Part shown: in pieces, positions 1 to 8,033 of the stretch
Position numbering within the stretch: position 1 is the first letter of the stretch
How the letters are laid out: each line of letters begins with the position of its first letter
From: Dehalococcoides mccartyi
Lineage (GTDB): Bacteria; Chloroflexota; Dehalococcoidia; UBA2979
Assembly: GCA_945865925.1 (NCBI GenBank)
Contig: CAMBFG010000008.1
Span: 35,728-99,727, forward strand
Length of the DNA: 64,000 nt
Direction: 5' to 3'
Translations under genes and position numbers: made by a program
Notes under the pieces: model-generated
Seen by the model: the letters and a program-made list of their open reading frames with translations, nothing else
Told to the model about the DNA's origin: nothing
Databases searched by the model: none

Positions 1-54
1 TCGGCCGAGGTCAAACTGAGCGTGATGTCAGGGCGAAAGTAATGTTCAGGTGTA

Positions 55-83
55 TTGACACGTTCGCCATTCAATGCCAGACT
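55..83 (+). promoter_or_regulatory. Possible sigma70-type promoter for the aquaporin gene
   Basis: A perfect TTGACA lies at 55-60. A weak CAGACT -10 follows after 17 bases at 78-83, about 42 bases before the start codon at 125. The -35 is convincing but the -10 matches only three of six consensus positions, so this is tentative. Confidence 0.3.
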
Positions 84-124
84 GCGCCCATCGAACCGCC
101 TTCGGGCGGGGATACGGGGCCACC

Positions 125-808
125 ATGGACGACGCACTCGACCCGCGAGCACTTGTCGCCGAAGCGATCGGGGCGTTCACGCTCACGTTCGCCGGTGCCG
201 GCGCAATCATCGTGGCCTCCGGCAAGACGAACATCGGTTTGCTCGAAATCGCGCTGGCGCACGGCCTCGCGATTGCCCTGATGATCTCGGCGCTGGGCGC
301 CATTTCCGGGGGGCACTTCAACCCGGCGGTCACCGCTGCCATGTGGGTGACAAGGCGCATCGGGACGATCTCGGCGCTCGGCTACGTGGTGGCGCAACTT
401 GCCGGTGCGGTGATCGCGGCGCTCGCGCTGCGCGGCCTGTTCCCCGAGGGCCTGCGGGTGGAGGCGAACCTCGGCGCAGCCGCGCTTGGCCCCGGCATCG
501 ACTTCGCGCGTGCCGTCGGCATCGAGGCGATCCTGACGTTCTTCCTCGTGACGGTGATCTTTGGCACGGCCGTCGATTCGCGTGGCCCGAAGGTGGTCGC
601 GGGACTCGCCATCGGCCTCACGATCACGATGGACATCCTGGCGGCTGGCCCGCTGACCGGCGCGGTGATGAACCCCTCGAGGGCGTTCGGGCCGGCGCTG
701 GTGGCTGGCGCCTGGGATGACCAGGTCGTGTGGTGGATCGGGCCGATCATCGGCGCGGTCGCCGCTGGCCTCCTCTACCACTACGTGCTGATCGAGGAGA
801 AGGCGTAA
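125..808 (+). CDS. MIP-family channel (aquaporin / glycerol facilitator)
   Basis: Integral membrane channel for passive diffusion of water or small neutral solutes such as glycerol. The 227-residue product has the usual family length and six hydrophobic helices. It carries both pore half-helix motifs: GGHFNPAV near residue 60 (NPA box) and GAVMNPSRAFGPA near residue 180. The second box is NPS rather than NPA, a variation seen in some members. The ATG at 125 was chosen because it follows a G-rich stretch (GGGCGGGGA) and begins a normal short N-terminus; the reading frame stays open further upstream. It stands alone on the plus strand and ends at a shared terminator with the convergent dut gene. 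Solute specificity cannot be read from sequence alone. Confidence 0.9.
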   Translation: MDDALDPRALVAEAIGAFTLTFAGAGAIIVASGKTNIGLLEIALAHGLAIALMISALGAISGGHFNPAVTAAMWVTRRIGTISALGYVVAQLAGAVIAALALRGLFPEGLRVEANLGAAALGPGIDFARAVGIEAILTFFLVTVIFGTAVDSRGPKVVAGLAIGLTITMDILAAGPLTGAVMNPSRAFGPALVAGAWDDQVVWWIGPIIGAVAAGLLYHYVLIEEKA

Positions 809-900
809 GTCACGCCAGCGCGGCGAGAGGCCGCGCGTATCCCAACTGACACCCGCATCTGTCGCAACTATTACCCCCGCCGCACGGCAGATGTAGGTGA

Positions 901-926
901 GAGGGCGGCCCGTAAGGGCCGCCCTC
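901..926. terminator. Bidirectional rho-independent-type hairpin
   Basis: An 11-bp perfect stem (GAGGGCGGCCC) with a GTAA loop lies between the convergent ends of the MIP channel gene and dut. There is no long T tract, which is common in GC-rich genomes. Confidence 0.7.
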
Positions 927-954
927 GAACTATCTCCAGCAGCATGCTGACGTC

Positions 955-1392
955 CTACCGCAGTCCGGTACTGCCGTGGCCGCCCGCGCCGCGCTCGGTG
1001 TCCTCGAGCGACTCAACCTCCACCCATTCGGCGGGCGCGAGGCGCGCCACCACCAGCTGCGCGATGCGGTCGCCGTCGTTCACCTCGAAGGGGCCGCAGC
1101 CCGGCAGGCAGTACATCGTCACGAAGAGCTCGCCGCGGTAGTCAGCATCGATGGTGCCGAGGACGGAGAGCACGCCTCGCGCGGCGAGGCCCGAGCGTGG
1201 CCTCGACTGGACGTCCCAGCCCTCGGGTGCCGCCATCGCGATGCCCGTGGGCACCTTCACGGGCTGCTCGCCGATGCTCAACGGGGCGTCGAGGCAAGCG
1301 TGGAGGTCGTAGCCGGAGGCGGCAGCGCTCTGGCGCGCCGGGATGCGGGCCGAAGGTCGCAGACGCCGGACACGCAGCACAGCATCGGTCAC
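955..1392 (-). CDS. dut: dUTP diphosphatase (dUTPase)
   Basis: Hydrolyses dUTP to dUMP and diphosphate, keeping uracil out of DNA and supplying dUMP to thymidylate synthase (thyX lies at 10854-11852). The 145-residue length matches trimeric dUTPases. All five motifs are visible in order: SGYDLHA, RPRSGLAARG, GTIDADYRGE with the catalytic Asp, RIAQLV, and the C-terminal RGAGGHGSTG arm. In that arm the residue that usually stacks on uracil (Phe) is His. The start is GTG, overlapping the stop of the upstream hydrolase gene as GTGA, so the two are probably translationally coupled. Confidence 0.93.
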   Translation of the reverse strand: MTDAVLRVRRLRPSARIPARQSAAASGYDLHACLDAPLSIGEQPVKVPTGIAMAAPEGWDVQSRPRSGLAARGVLSVLGTIDADYRGELFVTMYCLPGCGPFEVNDGDRIAQLVVARLAPAEWVEVESLEDTERGAGGHGSTGLR

Positions 1393-2222
1393 TGGCGCGC
1401 AGCGGCCGGTGCAACGAGCGATACGGGTTGGGCGTGGGCCTCGGTGAACCGCACGAGGACAGCGGCCACGCGATCCGGGATCTGCGCCGGTGGGTAGTGG
1501 CCGATGTCGGTGAACACGTGGAGGTGCCGGCGAGCCACATCGAGTTGGAGATAGCCCCGCAGCGGGTCAGCGGGCGAGACGACATCGTCAGCGTCGCCGA
1601 GCATGACGAGGGTGTGGACGGGGATCTTCGGCGCTTCGTCCTGCAGGCCCGGCCACGGCGCTTCCTGGCCGCGTGCGCGCTCAAGGGGGTTGGCGCGGAT
1701 GTCGCGCCACAGCGCGGCGCGTGCGGCCTCGTCGAGGCCCATGTGCTGGCGTGTCCAGGCCTCGGAGGGTGAGCCATCGCTGGTCGTGACGGCCGTCGGA
1801 CGCGCGGCGCGGCGGGTGCGCTCCTCGTCAGAGAGTCCGGCGCGCGCCGGATCCGGGCCGGCGATCAGCGCCAGGGCGCGGACGCGAGTGTGGTGGCGGC
1901 GGACGTAATACCTGGACACCAGCGTCCCGAGCGAGTGACCGACGAGGGTGAAGCGCGTGAGTCCGAGCGCGTCGACGGCGGCGGCGAGGTCTTCGGCGTA
2001 GGCCGCCGGCGTGTAGTCAGCCTGCGAGGCACCTCGGTCGGAGGCGCCCGCACCGCGGGTCGAGATCGCATAGGAGTGGACGCCTGCCTCGGCAAGGTGG
2101 CGCTGCACGCTGGCCCACTGGCGATGCGAGGAGGCCGCGCCGTGGATCAGCACCATCACGTTGTCGCCGCTCCCGGCCTCGTCGTACTCAAGCCTGACCG
2201 GACCGGCCTGCACTATTGGCAT
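1389..2222 (-). CDS. Alpha/beta-fold hydrolase
   Basis: A 277-residue member of the alpha/beta hydrolase fold. The oxyanion region MVLIHGAAS lies near residue 25 and the nucleophile elbow GHSLGTL near residue 95. A probable acid (LGDADDV) and a catalytic His (DIGHYPP) follow near the C-terminus, so the Ser-Asp-His triad looks complete. The internal ATG at 2222 was chosen over longer reading because GGGGGAG sits just upstream. It is the first gene of a two-gene unit with dut, overlapping it by 4 bp. The substrate cannot be inferred; esters or lactones are typical for the family. Confidence 0.85.
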   Translation of the reverse strand: MPIVQAGPVRLEYDEAGSGDNVMVLIHGAASSHRQWASVQRHLAEAGVHSYAISTRGAGASDRGASQADYTPAAYAEDLAAAVDALGLTRFTLVGHSLGTLVSRYYVRRHHTRVRALALIAGPDPARAGLSDEERTRRAARPTAVTTSDGSPSEAWTRQHMGLDEAARAALWRDIRANPLERARGQEAPWPGLQDEAPKIPVHTLVMLGDADDVVSPADPLRGYLQLDVARRHLHVFTDIGHYPPAQIPDRVAAVLVRFTEAHAQPVSLVAPAAARQ

Positions 2223-2295
2223 CTGGCACTCCCCCTCGCGCGGCGCCAATGATAGCGAGGCGTGCGGCGCGAGCCTCGGACGTCCGCACACAGAA

Positions 2296-2316
2296 GACCC
2301 CGCGCGAGGCGGGGCC
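2296..2316 (-). terminator. Hairpin terminator after the ferredoxin gene
   Basis: A six-base-pair stem CCCCGC/GCGGGG (2298-2303 and 2309-2314) with a five-base loop lies about 30 bases beyond the ferredoxin stop. Read on the minus strand it is followed by a T-rich TCTTCTGTG. Confidence 0.45.
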
Positions 2317-2346
2317 GTTCCGATCGAGGTGTGCAGCGAGCGAGCG

Positions 2347-2853
2347 CTAGGTGGTGGCAGCGGCGCGCTGCAGGCCCTTCCCCTTCTTGGGGGTGAGGAT
2401 CTCCAGCGGGTAGACCTTCTTCTTCAGCATCTCGCGCGGCGGGTCGATGTAGATGGCGCCCCAGCCGCAGGCCTCTTCGCAGAGCCGGCAGCCGACGCAC
2501 TTCTTGTCGTCCACGGTCGCGATGCCGTAGTAGTCGTGGTGGTTCGGCGCGTCCTGCAGCGTCAGCGCCTCGAATGGGCAGATGTTGATGCAGAGCTCGC
2601 AGCCAGAGCCGATGCAGTTCTCTTCGATGATCTTGGAGAGCGGCAGTTCGCGGCGGGGGAAGGTGCGGCAGAGGTCGCCGATTTCGTCGAGGATGGCCTC
2701 AGGCGGGCAGACCGCGCCGCAGGCTCCGCAGTTGATGCAGAGTTCCTCGTCGATGATGTGAATCTCGTTGCGCCGGCCGGAGATCGCCTCGACCGGGCAC
2801 TTCTTCACACAGGCCGTGCAGCCGATGCAGGTCTCAATGATCGTGTACGGCAA
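2347..2853 (-). CDS. Polyferredoxin with four [4Fe-4S] motifs
   Basis: Small soluble electron carrier or electron-transfer subunit. Four cysteine clusters are visible: CIGCTACVKKCP, CINCGACGAVCP, CIGSGCELCINICP and CVGCRLCEEACG. The third has an expanded CxxxxC first spacing, so that cluster may be atypical. I favour a TTG start at 2853 (168 residues): an AGAGG lies eight bases upstream, and the first cluster then sits near the N-terminus as usual. An ATG at 2916 would add 21 residues without family support. It appears monocistronic, with its own terminator. A redox partner is not adjacent. The high cluster count suggests a link between oxidoreductases rather than a simple 2x[4Fe-4S] ferredoxin. 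Confidence 0.82.
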   Translation of the reverse strand: MPYTIIETCIGCTACVKKCPVEAISGRRNEIHIIDEELCINCGACGAVCPPEAILDEIGDLCRTFPRRELPLSKIIEENCIGSGCELCINICPFEALTLQDAPNHHDYYGIATVDDKKCVGCRLCEEACGWGAIYIDPPREMLKKKVYPLEILTPKKGKGLQRAAATT

Positions 2854-2960
2854 GACGGTGCCTCTCGGTCCGCGCGGTTCCGGGGCCACCTTACCAACGG
2901 CCTGCCGCGCCAGCAACCAGATTCGCGAGGGCGGGTGCGCTGTTTCTATGCCCGGCGCCC

Positions 2961-3338
2961 TCAGGTCGCGAGGCGCTCGGCAATCGCGTTCACCTCGTAG
3001 GGCGGGGGGAGCAGTTCCACGCGGATGGCCTCGGCGGAGAGGACGGCGTCGCCGGATGCCAGGAGCAGGATGCGGCTGTTCGGTGCGGCCCGCCGGAGGG
3101 CGCGGGCGTACCCGGGCACGGATGCCTCCGGCCCACCCGCCACGATGAGGTCGTACCGAGCGCGGTCCAGCCAGTCGAGGGCCTCGGAGGCGGTGACGCC
3201 GCCATCCACGGTGTAGTCGAACTCCTGGAGCAGGTAGGCCGTCGCGCGGGCCGCACGGGCTTCCGAGACGACCACGAGGGCTGATCCTCGTCGCGCCAGG
3301 CTGCGTTCCGCGCGGCGACCCCAGATGTCGCTGTCCAT
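2961..3338 (-). CDS. Degenerate response-regulator receiver (pseudo-receiver) protein
   Basis: The 125-residue protein matches the alternating pattern of a CheY-like receiver: a beta strand LVVV at 21-24, helix, TASEALDWL, YDLIVAGG at 62-69, and RILLLASG at 89-96. The residues needed for phosphorylation are absent. The acidic pair is Ser25-Glu26, the phospho-acceptor position is Gly68, and the Lys-Pro of the last loop is replaced by a Pro run near 111. It therefore probably acts as a phosphorylation-independent interaction domain. The ATG at 3338 follows GGAGG. It is divergent from the endonuclease IV gene, with 145 bp between them. Confidence 0.6.
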   Translation of the reverse strand: MDSDIWGRRAERSLARRGSALVVVSEARAARATAYLLQEFDYTVDGGVTASEALDWLDRARYDLIVAGGPEASVPGYARALRRAAPNSRILLLASGDAVLSAEAIRVELLPPPYEVNAIAERLAT

Positions 3339-3483
3339 CTCGCCCTCCGAGGTCAGACCCGCCGCCTGCGGTCCTCTACAAATATCGGCACCGGGGACGC
3401 CTTGCACAGCGTCGCGAGCCCCCGACTTATCAACGGCCTGTCTCGGCAGCGGGAGTTACGATGAGCGTCTGAGGGGGCTGACG

Positions 3484-4365
3484 ATGGCGATCCAGGTCGG
3501 CGGACACGTTTCTTCTTCGGGCGGCATCTTCACCGCCATCGACCGTGCGCTCGCCATCGAGGCGGAGGCGTGCCAGATCTTCGTGAGCGCGCCCCAGACC
3601 TGGCGCCCCACCAAGCACACCGATGCGGCGATTGCGCAGTTCAAGGCGCGCCGCGCGGAGTCCGGGCTGGGGCAGGTGTGGATCCACAACATCTACCTCG
3701 CCAACCTCGCCTCGGAAGACTCGCTGATGATCGAGAAGTCCGTCGCGAGCGTCGTGAACGCGATGACCGTAGGCGCGGCGATCGGTGCGGAAGGCATCGT
3801 GCTGCACACCGGCTCGCACAAGGGGCTCGGCCTCGCGGCGGTGCTCGACCGCGTCGTCGACTCGCTCCAGCGCATCCTCGATGCCGCGCCGGCAGGGCCA
3901 CTGCTCGCACTTGAGACGATGGCGGGGCAGGGCGGCACGATCGGGACGAAGTTCTCCGACCTCGGCACGCTGCTGCGCACGGTGAACTCGCCGAGGCTGG
4001 CGACGTGCCTCGACACGTGCCACTCGTTTGCGGCCGGGTATGACATCCGCACGAAGGATGGCCTGAAGGCGGCGCTCGCGGAGTACGACGGCGAGATCGG
4101 CCTCGACCGGCTCGCGGTCGTACACGCGAACGACTCGAAGACGCCACTGGGCGGCTTCCGTGACCGTCACGAGAACATCGGCGACGGCTTCCTCGGTATC
4201 GAGGCCTTCGAGTTGCTCATGGGGCACCCGGCGTTCGAGGGCAAGGCGTTCCTGCTGGAGGTGCCCGGCCTGGCGACGGAGAAGAGCCCGAAGGGTGACG
4301 GGCCCGACCTCGAGAACGTGCGACGCCTGAAGGCGATCCGCGACGGTGTGCCCGTCCCGCGTTAG
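3484..4365 (+). CDS. nfo: Endonuclease IV (AP endonuclease)
   Basis: Cleaves DNA 5' of abasic sites in base excision repair using a trinuclear zinc centre in a TIM barrel. The 293-residue length fits the family. Recognisable segments are GGHVSSSGG at the N-terminus, IVLHTGSHKG, LALETMAGQG (zinc-binding Glu), LATCLDTCHSFAAGYD (zinc Asp and His), VVHANDSK, RHENIGDGFLG, and a terminal LLEVPG. The ATG at 3484 has GAGGGGG upstream; the frame is open further upstream, but those residues do not resemble the family. Confidence 0.95.
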   Translation: MAIQVGGHVSSSGGIFTAIDRALAIEAEACQIFVSAPQTWRPTKHTDAAIAQFKARRAESGLGQVWIHNIYLANLASEDSLMIEKSVASVVNAMTVGAAIGAEGIVLHTGSHKGLGLAAVLDRVVDSLQRILDAAPAGPLLALETMAGQGGTIGTKFSDLGTLLRTVNSPRLATCLDTCHSFAAGYDIRTKDGLKAALAEYDGEIGLDRLAVVHANDSKTPLGGFRDRHENIGDGFLGIEAFELLMGHPAFEGKAFLLEVPGLATEKSPKGDGPDLENVRRLKAIRDGVPVPR

Positions 4366-4377
4366 GTCAGCCCTCGG

Positions 4378-4692
4378 CTAGCGGCGGACATCCCGAGGCG
4401 CTCCCGCGAGGACGAGGAACTCGTCCTCCCAGTGCAGGATCTCCCGCACGAGGTACTCGGAGACGGCGCCCTCTTGCGTCGGGATGTCCGGGTCGGCCTC
4501 GAAGATCACCATCAGGCGCTTCGCCATTTCGTCGTGGGGCATGCGCTGGTCGCCGGTGTCGTCCCGCACCTTCTGCTCCGCCTCCATGACGATGTCGCAG
4601 AGTTCGGATGGGACGAACGAATCGAGTTCACCGCTGAGCATCTCAGCGATCCAGTCGGCGCCTTCACCAGACAGTTTCGGGTCAAGCGGCAT
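4378..4692 (-). CDS. Conserved-looking hypothetical protein, 104 aa
   Basis: I do not recognise this family. The product is a small, acidic, probably helical soluble protein, rich in Glu and Asp, with no signal peptide or membrane segment. The internal ATG at 4692 is preceded by GAGGAGAG; the open frame upstream of it reads through low-quality sequence. It converges on nfo with only 12 bp between stops. Upstream lies a long inverted repeat and then the PPOX gene on the same strand. No function can be assigned. Confidence 0.65.
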   Translation of the reverse strand: MPLDPKLSGEGADWIAEMLSGELDSFVPSELCDIVMEAEQKVRDDTGDQRMPHDEMAKRLMVIFEADPDIPTQEGAVSEYLVREILHWEDEFLVLAGAPRDVRR

Positions 4693-4717
4693 CGGGGCTC
4701 TCCTCGGCTCTCGCAGA

Positions 4718-4757
4718 GCGTCCGCGTCGTGTTGCCCGCAGGCTACGACGCGGACGC
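4718..4757 (-). terminator. 13-bp perfect inverted repeat, probable terminator
   Basis: GCGTCCGCGTCGT at 4718-4730 and its exact reverse complement at 4745-4757 enclose a 14-base loop. It lies between the PPOX gene and the downstream hypothetical gene, both on the minus strand. No T tract follows, so attenuation or mRNA stabilisation are alternatives. Confidence 0.45.
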
Positions 4758-4811
4758 CGGTTCGCGCGAGAGGGGGCATCGAGGGCTGGGCGCGCTCAGG
4801 TGCCTGCGGCG

Positions 4812-5225
4812 CTACTTGGCGATCCAGGCACCCATCCCGCTGATCTTGTCGAGGTCCAGGCGGACGGAGACGCGGCGCTCCTTGTCGTTGAAGCCTCCGT
4901 ATGACTCACGGCCGGTGTACTTCTTCGACAGGCGGTTGATCTGGTCGTTCGCGCCCTCCTCGGAGAGGACGGCGGTACCCTCGAACACTGCATAAGTGCG
5001 AGGCGCGTCGGGGTCCTGCACGGAGACGGCGATGTGCGAGGTGCGGCGCATGTTGAACCACTTGTGACGCCCGGTCGCGGTGTTGAAGGTCAGGGCGCCA
5101 TCGCGCTCCTCAACCCAGACCAGCGTCGCGTGCGGCGAACCGTCCTTGTTGGTGGTGATCACGAGGGCGTGCGCGGCGGGCTTGTTGAGCAGATCGCGCG
5201 CGGCGTCGGGCAGCGGGAGGGACAT
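4812..5225 (-). CDS. PPOX-class flavin/F420-type oxidoreductase
   Basis: A 137-residue split-barrel flavin-binding protein of the pyridoxamine 5'-phosphate oxidase-like superfamily, closest in appearance to the actinobacterial/chloroflexal F420-dependent group. Supporting segments are LVITTNKDGSPHATLVWVE at 21-39, the TGRHKWFNMRRTSHIAVSV block that contacts cofactor phosphate, and a C-terminal VRLDLDKISGMG strand. Length is typical. The substrate is unknown; homologues reduce quinones, biliverdin or related enones. The ATG at 5225 follows GGAG. No second gene is tightly coupled to it. The cofactor could be FMN or F420, which the sequence alone does not settle. Confidence 0.78.
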   Translation of the reverse strand: MSLPLPDAARDLLNKPAAHALVITTNKDGSPHATLVWVEERDGALTFNTATGRHKWFNMRRTSHIAVSVQDPDAPRTYAVFEGTAVLSEEGANDQINRLSKKYTGRESYGGFNDKERRVSVRLDLDKISGMGAWIAK

Positions 5226-5402
5226 CGGGGGCTCCGTTCGAGTTCGTTACGGATCGTAAGTAATCACGAGAGTGCGCCTCGCGTCCACTCGCTTTGAAGG
5301 GGCATCGCGAAGGCATTACAGGCGGGGATAACTCATCCACAGGGCAGAATGTCCAGCGCGTCCGTGATGCACAGCAATGGATTGCGATTCGTTACGCGAG
5401 CG

Positions 5403-6641
5403 CTAATGCAGCACTTGCTCCGCGATGAGGGTGGCCGCTTCGTCCTCCGACAGCCCGAGGATCGTCGTGGCGATCTCGATGGTGTGCTCGCCGAGGAGTG
5501 GGGCGGCGCGGCGCAGCTCGACCGGCGTCGCGGAGAGCCGGACCGGCGGCCCGTCGTAGGCGCGCACGCCCACGGCCGGCTCCGGATGGTCGAGGTAGGC
5601 GTAGTACTCGCGCGCCTTCAGGTGCGGGTCGGCCAGCACCTCGGAGGCGCGCTGGACGAGGCCCGCCGGGACCCCTGCCGCTTGTAGCGCGCCGAGCGCC
5701 GTCGGCCCGTGCTGCTCGGTGGCCCACGCGGCTACGAGCGCGTCGAGGGCGTCCTCGTTCGCCTTGCGGGCAGCGACGCTGGCGAAGCGCACATCGGTGG
5801 CCCACTCGAGATGGTTCATCGCGCGTGCGGCAGCTTGCCAGTGCGCCTCTTCGAGGCAGGCGAGCACGAGCCAGCGGTCAGCGCGGTCAGCGGCCTCGGC
5901 GGTGCGGTAGGCGCCGTGGGGGGCGGCGTAGGGGGAACGGTTGCCCTGCCGTGGGTAAGCAGCCCCGTTGGCCTCGGCGAAGACCGGCGTCGAGAGCGCG
6001 GCGACCGAAGACTCCAGTTGGGACATGTCGATCAGTTGGCCCTCGCCGATGCGGCGTCGATGCCGGAGGGCGGCGAGCAGCGCGATCACGGCGTGCATCG
6101 GGTTCACGACGTAGTCCGGGTAGTTGGAGCCGACGCCGATCGGTGGGGCGCCCTCGAAGCCCGCGAGGCCGTTCACGCCACAGACGGCTGAGAGCACGGC
6201 ACCGAACCCGACGAACTCCGTGTGGGGACCGGTGAGGCCCTGCATCGGCTGGTACATGGCGACGATCCCGGGGTTGGTGCGCTGGACGACGTCCCAGGTC
6301 ATCCCGATCTGGCGCACGGCGCGCATGGTCATGTTGGTCATCATGACGTCGGCCCAGCGGATGAGGTCCAGGCCGAGTTCGTGGCCGCGCTCCGTCGTGA
6401 GGTCGATGGTGATCGAGCGTTTCTCAGCGTTGAAGTTGTTGTAGTAGCCGCTCGCGTTCAGGCTCACGTTGCCTGGCGGCCTCGGCCCCACGAGGCGCAG
6501 CCCATCCGGCCGCTTCGCCGTCTCCACGCGCACGACGTCCGCGCCCATATTCGCGAGGGCGCGCGTGGCGATCGGCCCGGCACCGAACCAGGTGAGGTCG
6601 AGCACCTTCACGCCATCGAGGGCACGGGGAGCGCTGCTCAT
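5403..6641 (-). CDS. Family III CoA-transferase (CaiB/BaiF)
   Basis: Transfers CoA between a thioester donor and a carboxylic acid via an aspartyl-CoA intermediate. The 412-residue protein opens with the family's VKVLDLTWFGAGPIATRALANMG and VVRVE, and has the KRSITIDL segment. NYPDYVVNPMHA places the probable catalytic Asp at residue 176. Its ATG overlaps the stop of the upstream paralogue as ATGA (6638-6641), so both are made from one mRNA and may form a hetero-oligomer or sequential pair. Substrates cannot be read from sequence; formyl-CoA:oxalate, carnitine and 2-methylacyl-CoA enzymes all belong here. Confidence 0.9.
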   Translation of the reverse strand: MSSAPRALDGVKVLDLTWFGAGPIATRALANMGADVVRVETAKRPDGLRLVGPRPPGNVSLNASGYYNNFNAEKRSITIDLTTERGHELGLDLIRWADVMMTNMTMRAVRQIGMTWDVVQRTNPGIVAMYQPMQGLTGPHTEFVGFGAVLSAVCGVNGLAGFEGAPPIGVGSNYPDYVVNPMHAVIALLAALRHRRRIGEGQLIDMSQLESSVAALSTPVFAEANGAAYPRQGNRSPYAAPHGAYRTAEAADRADRWLVLACLEEAHWQAAARAMNHLEWATDVRFASVAARKANEDALDALVAAWATEQHGPTALGALQAAGVPAGLVQRASEVLADPHLKAREYYAYLDHPEPAVGVRAYDGPPVRLSATPVELRRAAPLLGEHTIEIATTILGLSEDEAATLIAEQVLH

Positions 6642-7882
6642 CGTGTACCGCCGATCTCAGCGAGGACCTCGTCCGTGTGCTGGCCGAGGGTGGGTGCGGG
6701 ACGGCGCAGGGTGGCGGGCGTGCCGGCGAGTGCCCAGGGGAAGCCGGGGTAGCGCAGCCGGCCGCGCGCGGGATCGTCGATGTCTCGCCACCAGTCGCGG
6801 GCATCGAGTTGGGCGGAGGCGAGGATATCCGCCGGTCCATTCACGGCGCCGACCAGCACGCGCAGTTCCTGCCCGCGGACGTAGATGGTCTCCTTCGGGT
6901 GCCGGCCGAAGAACGCGATCACCTCCACCTCGATCTCACCGAGCATCGCGCGGACGGTGGGGGCGCGGGCCGGGTCCTCCATCAGCCCCATAAGCTGCGA
7001 TGTATTGAAGGAGGTCGCGATGAGCGAGGCGTATGGCTCCTCGTCGAGCCGCGTCGAGCCGTCGAGGGCGCGCATAAGTTGGACGAGGCCGGGGAAGCCG
7101 GAGCCCGCGCTACCCGTACACATCGCGTAGACATGGCCGTCGGTGGTGTCGTAGATGCCAAGGCCCGGCATCTTGAAGCCGAGCGCGCCCTGACCGCCGG
7201 TGCGTGCTCGGTCCGTGCCCAGGATGTCCGCCTGTTGCATGGCGGTCTCCTCCGCCATCAGCAGCGACTCGAGCATCGAGGCTTCGACGCGCTGGCCCTC
7301 GCCGGTCGCGTCACGGTGCAGCAGCGCGGCGAGCACGCCGGCTGCCGCGTTGATCGAGGCGGCGTGGTAGCCCTGATGGTCGGGCAGTTGTTCGGGTGGC
7401 CCGTCCACGAACCCCGCCAGCGTCATCACCCCGGACATCGCGTTCGCGACGATATCGGCGTAGGCCCACTCCGCGTACGGGCCGGTCGAACCCCACCCGG
7501 TGATCGAGGCGTGGATCAGGTCAGGCCTCGCGGTGCGCAGGACCTCGTCAGTGAGCCTCAGGCGCGCCGCCTCGTTCGGCGTCCACGACTCAAGGAGCAC
7601 GTCCGCCGATGCGAGGAGCCGGAGGAAGGCGGAACGCCCGCCGTCGCTCTCAAGGTCGAGGGTGACGCCTCGCTTGTTGGCGTTCAGCAGGACGAAGGGG
7701 ACGGAGGCCTCGATCACGGGGACGCCGGGGAGCGAAGGTGCCCAGCGGCGCGCCGGGTCGCCCTCGGGCGGTTCGACCTTGATGACCTCAGCGCCGAGGT
7801 CGGCGAGGAGGCGGCCGGCGTAGTGGCCGACTGGCCGCGACAGGTCGAGGACGCGGATGTCCGAAAGGGCTGCGGGAGGCAT
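6638..7882 (-). CDS. Family III CoA-transferase (CaiB/BaiF), first gene of a coupled pair
   Basis: A 414-residue paralogue of the next gene. It has IRVLDLSRPVGHYAGRLLADLG, VIKVEPPEGDPAR, NKRGVTLDL, ITGWGSTGPYAEW and a probable active-site Asp near 168 (QLPDHQGYH). I start it at the ATG at 7882, which has AGGCGG upstream and places the conserved domain at residue 7. Two in-frame upstream starts would add an unsupported leader. A minus-strand promoter lies just upstream, back to back with that of a divergent MFS transporter, which suggests shared control. The Asp region aligns less cleanly than in the paralogue, so activity is likely but not certain. Confidence 0.88.
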   Translation of the reverse strand: MPPAALSDIRVLDLSRPVGHYAGRLLADLGAEVIKVEPPEGDPARRWAPSLPGVPVIEASVPFVLLNANKRGVTLDLESDGGRSAFLRLLASADVLLESWTPNEAARLRLTDEVLRTARPDLIHASITGWGSTGPYAEWAYADIVANAMSGVMTLAGFVDGPPEQLPDHQGYHAASINAAAGVLAALLHRDATGEGQRVEASMLESLLMAEETAMQQADILGTDRARTGGQGALGFKMPGLGIYDTTDGHVYAMCTGSAGSGFPGLVQLMRALDGSTRLDEEPYASLIATSFNTSQLMGLMEDPARAPTVRAMLGEIEVEVIAFFGRHPKETIYVRGQELRVLVGAVNGPADILASAQLDARDWWRDIDDPARGRLRYPGFPWALAGTPATLRRPAPTLGQHTDEVLAEIGGTR

Positions 7883-7914
7883 ACCGACCGCCTGTCTGCT
7901 GAAGCAGCGGGCGG

Positions 7915-7944
7915 ATGAAAGTCCTGATGGATAGAGACTGTCAA
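7915..7944 (-). promoter_or_regulatory. Promoter for the CoA-transferase pair
   Basis: On the minus strand a perfect TTGACA (7944-7939) is followed after 18 bases by TTTCAT (7920-7915), about 33 bases before the ATG at 7882. Confidence 0.5.
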
Positions 7945-7972
7945 CGGGGGACATACAGAGCGAACCCTGACG

Positions 7973-8002
7973 TTGACGGTAAGGTTGGGCGTTCCTTACG
8001 AT
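7973..8002 (+). promoter_or_regulatory. Promoter for the MFS gene at 8034
   Basis: TTGACG (7973-7978) and TACGAT (7997-8002) are separated by 18 bases, about 32 bases before the ATG at 8034. Its -35 is only 28 bp from the -35 of the divergent promoter, so one regulator could control both. Confidence 0.5.
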
Positions 8003-8033
8003 GCGTACTTCCACCAGCGCTCGGAGGTACTCG

